Source: Hydrogenophaga sp. 2FB (GTDB taxonomy: Bacteria; Pseudomonadota; Gammaproteobacteria; Burkholderiales; Burkholderiaceae_C). From it: a stretch of 49,108 bases of DNA. Position numbers and translations under genes: made by a program. Below the pieces are notes generated by a model that was given only the letters and a program-made list of their open reading frames with translations, did not search any database and was not told the origin of the DNA. Shown piece after piece: positions 44,139-49,108 of this stretch. Position 1 is the first letter of the stretch. Every line of letters begins with the position of its first letter. Where the stretch lies: NCBI RefSeq assembly GCF_005503365.1, contig NZ_SCML01000047.1:1-49108 (forward strand), in the 5' to 3' direction.

Positions 44139-46075
44139 GCGGTCTCCGGTGCCGGCACGGCGGGTCGCACGAACTGCTCGTGCAGCAGCATGGTGGAGAG
44201 CACGCCGACGAAGGCCATGTTGTCGGCGAAGCCGGTGGCGCGGCCGGCGGCGCATCGGGCGCTGAGCCGCGCGACGGCGGGCGCGTCGAACAGGCCCGCG
44301 TCGCGCACACTGCCGTCGCTGAGCAATTCGGCCACCCAGGGCAGCGGCTGGCCGGCCTCGAAGAAGCTGGCGCAGTCGGGCGAGCGGTAGGGCTGTTTGG
44401 TGCGGCGGCCGATCTGCGGTGGCAGCTCGTGCGCAAAGGCCTCGCGCAGCAGCAGCTTCTCGGTCAGGCCGCGCATCTTCAGGCGCGGCGGCAAACGGCT
44501 GGCGAAGGCGATCACGCGCGGATCAAGGAACGGGTAACGGCCTTCGATGGACGCGGCCATGGCCATGCGGTCGCCCTGCGCGGCCAGCAGGTAGCTGCTC
44601 ATGAGGGTGTGCGCTTCGACGTACTGGTCGCGCGCCATCGGCAGCCACTGGCCGAAGCCGCTGGGCAGGCGCGCGCGCAACTGGGCCGCCGGGTCGTGCC
44701 GCGCCAGCGCCTGCTGTTGCTCGGGCGTGAAGAAGGCCCAGGCGCGCCGTGTGGTGGACAGGCGGGTCTGGTGTGCGAAGGTGGCATCGTCGCCGGGCAC
44801 CTTGCTGTCGGTGAAGAAGCGTTGCGACATTGCGTTCGAACCACCGGGCGAACGCGCGAGCCAGGGGTAGAGCCGCTCGACCACGCGCGCGCGTCGGGGC
44901 GAATCGGGCAGCCGCGCAACGAAGCGGCGGATCTTCGCCTCCTTGAACAGGTCGTAGCCGCCGAAGACCTCGTCCGCACCCTCGCCGGTGAGGACCACCT
45001 TGTAGCCGGCGGCGCGCACGCTGTCGGCCAGGCGCAGCATGGGCGTGGGGGCGGTGCGCACCAGCGGTGTTTCGGCGTGCCACACGGTGCGCGCGAAATC
45101 GGCGGCGATGTGGTGGCGGCCGCAGCCGATGGACGAGTGCTCCGTGTTCAGGTGCCGCACCATCGCCTGCTGGTGCTCGCTCTCGTCGAACTCGGCGTCG
45201 TCGAAGGTGAGCGAGAAGCTGCGCAGCGGCGCGTCGGTGTGGCGGCGGATGATGGTGGTGAGGATGGACGAGTCCAGCCCGCCGCTGAGGTAGGCGCCCA
45301 CCGGCACGTCGGCGCGCAGTTGCAGGCGCACCGCGTCCACCAGCAAGGCGTGCAGCTCGTCGGCGAGCGCGTCTTCGTCCACCGGCGCGAAGGGGTCGGT
45401 GACGGGGAAATCCCAGTCCCACCAGCGCGTGAGCGTGTCGCCTTGAGCGTCCACTGCGAGGCAGTGGCCCGGTGGCAGGCAGCGGATGCCTTCAAACGCC
45501 GAGTGCGGCGCGAGCGGCGCCCACCAGCCAAAGGTGGCGGCGAGGCCGGCGGTGTCGAGCTGGCGCGGCACCTCGGGCAGTGCGAACAGGGCCTTGGCTT
45601 CGGACGCGAACGCGAGGCGCTGGCCTATGCGCGTCCAGAACAGCGGGCGGATACCCACGCCGTCGCGCGCCAGCAGCAGGCGCTGGCGGCGCCCGTCCCA
45701 CAGGCCGATGGCGAACTGGCCATTGAGGCGCGAGAGGAAGGCGTCGCCCCAGGCCTGGTAGGCGTGCAGCAGCACCTCGGTGTCGGAGTCGGTGGCGAAG
45801 CGGTGGCCGGCCTGGCGCAGCTCTTCGCGCAGTTCGATGTAGTTGAAGATCTCGCCGTTGAAGACCAGTTGCACTTGACCATCGGCGCTGCCCATGGGTT
45901 GCGCGCCGCCTTCGAGGTCGATGATGGCCAGTCGTGCGTGGGCCAGGCCGATCGGGCCATCCGTCCAGGTGCCGCGCCCGTCCGGGCCGCGGTGGCCGAG
46001 TGTGCCGATCATGGCGTCGAGCTCGGCGCGCGCGGGTGCACGCCGGGGACTGAAGAGGCCTGCGATGCCGCACAT
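44135..46075 (-). CDS. Asparagine synthase-type amidotransferase (AsnB family)
   Basis: The 646-residue product has an N-terminal glutaminase domain with catalytic Cys2 (MCGIAGLFSP), HRGPDGRG and FNGEIFNYIELR. The synthase domain holds the P-loop SGGLDSS in VGAYLSGGLDSSILTTI and GEGADEVFGGYDLFKEA. It transfers ammonia from glutamine to an adenylated acid. In a cluster with two ACPs and an AMP ligase the acceptor is more likely a biosynthetic intermediate than aspartate. Full-length, apparently intact. Confidence 0.93.
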   Translation of the reverse strand: MCGIAGLFSPRRAPARAELDAMIGTLGHRGPDGRGTWTDGPIGLAHARLAIIDLEGGAQPMGSADGQVQLVFNGEIFNYIELREELRQAGHRFATDSDTEVLLHAYQAWGDAFLSRLNGQFAIGLWDGRRQRLLLARDGVGIRPLFWTRIGQRLAFASEAKALFALPEVPRQLDTAGLAATFGWWAPLAPHSAFEGIRCLPPGHCLAVDAQGDTLTRWWDWDFPVTDPFAPVDEDALADELHALLVDAVRLQLRADVPVGAYLSGGLDSSILTTIIRRHTDAPLRSFSLTFDDAEFDESEHQQAMVRHLNTEHSSIGCGRHHIAADFARTVWHAETPLVRTAPTPMLRLADSVRAAGYKVVLTGEGADEVFGGYDLFKEAKIRRFVARLPDSPRRARVVERLYPWLARSPGGSNAMSQRFFTDSKVPGDDATFAHQTRLSTTRRAWAFFTPEQQQALARHDPAAQLRARLPSGFGQWLPMARDQYVEAHTLMSSYLLAAQGDRMAMAASIEGRYPFLDPRVIAFASRLPPRLKMRGLTEKLLLREAFAHELPPQIGRRTKQPYRSPDCASFFEAGQPLPWVAELLSDGSVRDAGLFDAPAVARLSARCAAGRATGFADNMAFVGVLSTMLLHEQFVRPAVPAPETA

Positions 46076-46102
46076 GCTCAGGCCTTCGCGGGGCTCGGGT
46101 GG

Positions 46103-47251
46103 TCAGAGCGCATCGCTGTCGTCGCTCGCGTCGGTCAGGCTCCAGCGGGCTTGCGCCAGTCTCGCGGCCAGGGCCGGGTCGCGCGACTGCACGCCGCACA
46201 GGCGGCCTTCGTCGTTGCGCGAGGGCAGGAAGCCGGCGCGCTTGGCCACGCGCTGCGCGGTGGCGTCCTGCAAGGTGAGGCGCACGCAGCTGCAGCGGCT
46301 GGCAGCGGCTTCGCGCACCGCGTCGTGCAGCAGGCCGAGCAGGGTGGCGTCGTTGTCGTGGTGCCAGTCGATCACATGCAGCTCCGGCCGGCCCTGGTGG
46401 TCGGTTTGCGTCGACCAGGCGATGAGGCCGACCACCGCGCCCTCGCGCCGCGCCAGGCGCATCACGAGCGGGCGCCGCGGGTTGTGCAGCAGCCGCTGTT
46501 GCAGGTAGGCGCTGTCGTGCCGCAGCCGCACGCTGGAGTCCCCGGCCGTGGGCACCACCAGCGCCGGGTCGAGTCGGGTGGCGCTCTCCAGCGTGAGGTC
46601 GCGTGGGCGGTGGCGGCGCAGCGCCAGCCGCCACAGGGCCAGGCCGCCATTGGCCACGCGCGTGACCAGGGGCAGACGGGCCACCAACGGCCAGCGGCGG
46701 TGCACGAAGGGTGCGAGGTCCAGCGGGTGGGTGAAGGTCAGGCGCGGGGGCAGCGGCTCGAACATGCGGCGCACGATGCCGGCCGAATTCTGGTTCGCGC
46801 CCACCGCGAGAGTGAAGTCGTGGCGCGCGAGCATGGCCTGGTTGAGCCAGATGCCCAGGCCCGATTCCTGCGCCTCGGGGCGCACCAGCAGGTCCATGAC
46901 CTGCCCGCCCGCGAGCGTCTGGCCGTCGTGTTCGGCGCGCAGTTCCTCCACGCCGATGATGGCCAGCAACTGGCCTTTGGCGCGCAGGCACCACAGGTCG
47001 CCGAAACCACCGGTGTCGCGCCCGAACCGGTAGCGCCAGCGCAGGTAGGCGCCGTCGTCCCAGGCGCCTTGCAGGTGTTCCCGGCGCAGGGCGACGATGT
47101 CGGGCAGGTCGGCCAGCCCCGCGCGGGTCAGGCCACTCTGCAGCGCCGCGGCGTCCAGCCCCAGGCTGCGCGCCACCAGCCGGCCGAGCTTGTCGTGCTC
47201 GGGCAGGCGAGGGGCGGGCGCGACGGAGCGCCGGATGTCAGGCGTCTTCAA
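46103..47251 (-). CDS. GNAT-type acyltransferase
   Basis: The 382-residue product looks like a tandem of two GNAT-like halves. The first contains AWDDGAYLRWRYRFGRD and VEELRAEHDGQTLAGGQVMDLLVRPEAQ; the second contains PLVMRLARREGAVVGLIAW and LQDATAQRVAKRAGF. It would transfer an acyl group, perhaps from the neighbouring ACPs, to an amino-containing acceptor. The start is likely TTG 47251, overlapping the ACP stop by 14 bases, but a later start is possible. Function is inferred from fold and context. Confidence 0.7.
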   Translation of the reverse strand: MKTPDIRRSVAPAPRLPEHDKLGRLVARSLGLDAAALQSGLTRAGLADLPDIVALRREHLQGAWDDGAYLRWRYRFGRDTGGFGDLWCLRAKGQLLAIIGVEELRAEHDGQTLAGGQVMDLLVRPEAQESGLGIWLNQAMLARHDFTLAVGANQNSAGIVRRMFEPLPPRLTFTHPLDLAPFVHRRWPLVARLPLVTRVANGGLALWRLALRRHRPRDLTLESATRLDPALVVPTAGDSSVRLRHDSAYLQQRLLHNPRRPLVMRLARREGAVVGLIAWSTQTDHQGRPELHVIDWHHDNDATLLGLLHDAVREAAASRCSCVRLTLQDATAQRVAKRAGFLPSRNDEGRLCGVQSRDPALAARLAQARWSLTDASDDSDAL

Positions 47252-47507
47252 TCAACACCCCATGCACCTTGAGGAAGGCGAGCACGTCGCCGATGCGCTG
47301 CATCTCGCGCGACACCTCGGCGGTGAGTTCGATGCCGAAGCGCTCGTCCAGCTCGGCCATGAGCATGAGGGCGCCCATGGAGTCCCAATCGTCGATGGCA
47401 TCGCGCTGCAGGCCAGCGTGCACCGCCTCGATTGGCAGGTTGAAGCATTCCGCGAGCATGGCGAGGGCTTCGTTCACGGGCACCGGGGTCTGGGATTTTT
47501 CGCTCAT
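47238..47507 (-). CDS. Acyl carrier protein (second of two)
   Basis: The 89-residue product has a carrier pattern with WDSMGALMLM (Ser43 for phosphopantetheine) and acidic helices (ELDERFGIELTAEV). It lies between KAS III and the GNAT-like gene. The ATG at 47507 is preferred to a GTG three codons earlier. It differs from the first ACP and probably serves a different enzyme. Confidence 0.85.
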   Translation of the reverse strand: MSEKSQTPVPVNEALAMLAECFNLPIEAVHAGLQRDAIDDWDSMGALMLMAELDERFGIELTAEVSREMQRIGDVLAFLKVHGVLIEDA

Positions 47508-47517
47508 CGGTGGCACC

Positions 47518-48561
47518 TCAATTCAAGGACAGGCCTTCGCCGTCGTCGTGCAGCAGCGCGGTGTGGTCGTCGATCTGGATCATGGCCGATCCCCACGACA
47601 GGCCGACGCCATAGCCCAGCAGCATCCAGTGCAGCCGCTGGCCCGGCTGGGGCGGGGCGAGCCGGCGCGTCATGGCCACGGCCACGGAAGGGCCGCCGCA
47701 GTTGCCGCTGTCTTCGATCGACATCGGCACGCGTTCGTCCGGCAGCCCGCTCTTCTTCATGAGGTGTTTCATGATGAAGCGGTTGGACTGGTGGAACACG
47801 AAGGCGTCCACGTCGGCCACGGTCTTGCCCGCGAAGGCCAGCGTTTCGGCGATCAGCGCGGGCACGCGCTTGATGGTGAAGTTGAAGATGGCCGCGCCGT
47901 CCATTTCCAGGAAGTGGTGGCGCGGGTTGGCGGGATCGCGGTCGCGGAAGGCACCGCCGCGCAGGATCAGCCCGTTGGCGCCGCTGCCATCGGTGTGCAG
48001 CACGAACTGCCCGCCCGCGCCGGGGCTGTCGTCGAGCTCGAGCGCGGTCGCCGACCCCGCGTCGCTGAACAGCAAGACTGTGGCCTGGTCTTCGGGGCTC
48101 ACGAAGCGGCTGGGCGTTTCGCCGTGCAGCATCAGCACACGCTGGTGGCCACCGGCGCGCAGCATGGCGGCCGCGATGTACAGGCCGTAGGGGTAACCGG
48201 AGCAACCCAGTCCCACGTCGAACGCGGCGCAGCTGTCGGGCAGCCCCAGGCGCTGCTGCAGCAGGCACGCGGTGGAGGGCAGGAAGTGGTCGGGCGTCTG
48301 CGTGACGAAGATCAGCGCGCTCACCGTCTCGGGCGCCCAGCTCAGGTGCTCCATCAGGCGCGTGGCGGCGCGAAAGCACAGATCCGCCGAGGTGACCGAA
48401 GGTGCGACGACACGGCGTTCGCGCACACCGGCCATCGCCACGACCTTGCGTACATCCTCCGGTGGGAAACCGAGCGCTGGGTCGAGGTTGTCCACGACCA
48501 TCGGAGGCAGGCACGTGCTGATGCCTGCGATGCGGAAACCGCCGATGTTCGATTGACTCAC
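47518..48561 (-). CDS. 3-oxoacyl-ACP synthase III (KAS III / FabH family)
   Basis: The 347-residue product has the thiolase-fold triad: Cys120 in FDVGLGCSGYP, His257 in FHQSN and Asn287 in EDSGNCGG. It would condense a starter acyl unit with an ACP-bound partner. This is probably not the fatty-acid housekeeping FabH, because it heads an operon with two unusual ACPs and no other fatty-acid gene. It starts at GTG (48561) after AGAGGGG. The region upstream (48562-48684) holds a TATACT -10-like box and a TCCGT-N7-ACGGA repeat. Confidence 0.9.
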   Translation of the reverse strand: MSQSNIGGFRIAGISTCLPPMVVDNLDPALGFPPEDVRKVVAMAGVRERRVVAPSVTSADLCFRAATRLMEHLSWAPETVSALIFVTQTPDHFLPSTACLLQQRLGLPDSCAAFDVGLGCSGYPYGLYIAAAMLRAGGHQRVLMLHGETPSRFVSPEDQATVLLFSDAGSATALELDDSPGAGGQFVLHTDGSGANGLILRGGAFRDRDPANPRHHFLEMDGAAIFNFTIKRVPALIAETLAFAGKTVADVDAFVFHQSNRFIMKHLMKKSGLPDERVPMSIEDSGNCGGPSVAVAMTRRLAPPQPGQRLHWMLLGYGVGLSWGSAMIQIDDHTALLHDDGEGLSLN

Positions 48562-48621
48562 TCGATGCCCCTCTTTGGGTCGGCGGCGTCCCGGCTACGG
48601 GCGCTGCGCTGGTTTTAATAC

Positions 48622-48638
48622 TCCGTTAAGTATACGGA
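48622..48638 (-). promoter_or_regulatory. Inverted repeat and -10-like box before the KAS III operon
   Basis: TCCGT, seven bases and ACGGA form an inverted repeat at 48622-48638. On the minus strand TATACT (48629-48634) falls inside it and would be a -10 box about 70 bases from the GTG. No good -35 is seen at the right distance, which would fit control by an activator. Low confidence. Confidence 0.35.
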
Positions 48639-48684
48639 ACGTCCCGGGGCCAGGCGGCCGCCGGGCTTTCCGAGCCGTGACAGG

Positions 48685-49108
48685 TCACGCGAGTCGGGCC
48701 AGTGCGTCTTCGCGCCAGAAATTCAACGCGGCGTAGTAGCCCTCCCACACGCAGCCATTGCAGCCGCGTTCGCAGCAGGTGGTGGGCTCGGGTGGGGGCG
48801 GGCGCAGCGCGGTGTCGAGGTCCAGGCCTTGTCGTTGCGCCAGACCGCGCAGGTGAAACACCAGCGCCTGCGCGGTGGGCAGGTCGGCCAGGGACACGCT
48901 CGCGGGGTCGTGCCGCACGAAGCGCGGTTGCTCGCGTCCCTCGAACACCGCCACCTCGGTGAACATCGACGACGGCCGCACCCACAGCGCCCGGTTGCCG
49001 TACAGCACGCGGTACAGCGTCATGCCCTGCAGGGTCTCGCTGTGGCGCACGGTGTCGAGCACCTCGTACCACCGGCCCTTGTAGTGGCGGTACAGGCCGG
49101 GTGGGGTG
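48685..49108 (-). CDS. DUF1653 protein with a C-terminal cysteine motif (cut at the right edge)
   Basis: Reading from the window edge, the visible part begins PGLYRHYKGRWYEVLDTVRHSE, which is a DUF1653 domain (about 60 residues, with LYGNRALWVRPSSMFTEV). A linker follows and then CCERGCNGCVWEGYYAALN, which resembles a small oxidoreductase-like domain with a cysteine cluster. The N-terminus is beyond the window. The domain pair in one protein is unusual as far as I know. Both families are uncharacterised. Confidence 0.7.
   Translation of the reverse strand, partial: TPPGLYRHYKGRWYEVLDTVRHSETLQGMTLYRVLYGNRALWVRPSSMFTEVAVFEGREQPRFVRHDPASVSLADLPTAQALVFHLRGLAQRQGLDLDTALRPPPPEPTTCCERGCNGCVWEGYYAALNFWREDALARLA

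Overview
The window is GC-rich, densely coding DNA from a motile betaproteobacterium, most likely a member of the Comamonadaceae (Hydrogenophaga/Acidovorax type). The reasons are the flhDC master regulator followed directly by motAB-cheYZ-flhBAF-flhG-fliA, the gene content, and the style of the palindromic intergenic repeats. The assignment rests on gene order and protein recognition only; no search was run.

From 1 to 13.8 kb lies the first half of a flagellar region. fliD and fliC are on the minus strand. On the plus strand follow flhD, flhC, motA, motB, cheY, cheZ, flhB, flhA, flhF, a degenerate flhG-like gene and fliA. Sigma-28-type promoters with the same 11-base spacing stand before fliC, motA and, later, flgM, so FliA made here can serve the late genes here. 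A palindromic repeat closes the block. From 13.9 to 17.3 kb are small unrelated genes: a putative glycolipid-binding protein, a secreted unknown protein, a LysE/RhtB exporter, an antibiotic biosynthesis monooxygenase, a VOC protein and two tiny unknowns. From 17.4 to 29.6 kb is the second flagellar block: flgN, flgM and flgA on the minus strand and flgBCDEFGHIJKL on the plus strand, which is the complete rod, hook, ring and hook-filament junction set. An HDOD-domain gene is translationally coupled to flgL.

From 30.8 to 37.4 kb come queC, a MOFRL-type glycerate kinase and a tight four-gene operon encoding DUF3348, a DUF802 protein, an OmpA/MotB-like protein and DUF2894. The middle pair looks like an ion-driven stator: a MotA/ExbB-like membrane protein with a very long repeat-bearing cytoplasmic tail, and a MotB-like partner that keeps the membrane aspartate. 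The architecture recalls ZorA/ZorB of Zorya defence, but the two flanking partners are unknown. This is the best candidate for an undescribed system.

From 37.5 to 41.3 kb are a glycine-rich RRM protein, a second VOC protein, a YadGH-type ABC exporter and a PA0069-type radical SAM gene with an excellent LexA box 8 bases before its start codon. From 41.3 to 48.6 kb a minus-strand operon encodes KAS III, an ACP, a GNAT-like protein, asparagine synthase, an acyl-AMP ligase, a second ACP and a NadE-like amidating enzyme. It looks like a small acyl-amide or glycan-decorating pathway of unknown product. The right edge holds a truncated DUF1653 protein with a C-terminal cysteine motif.
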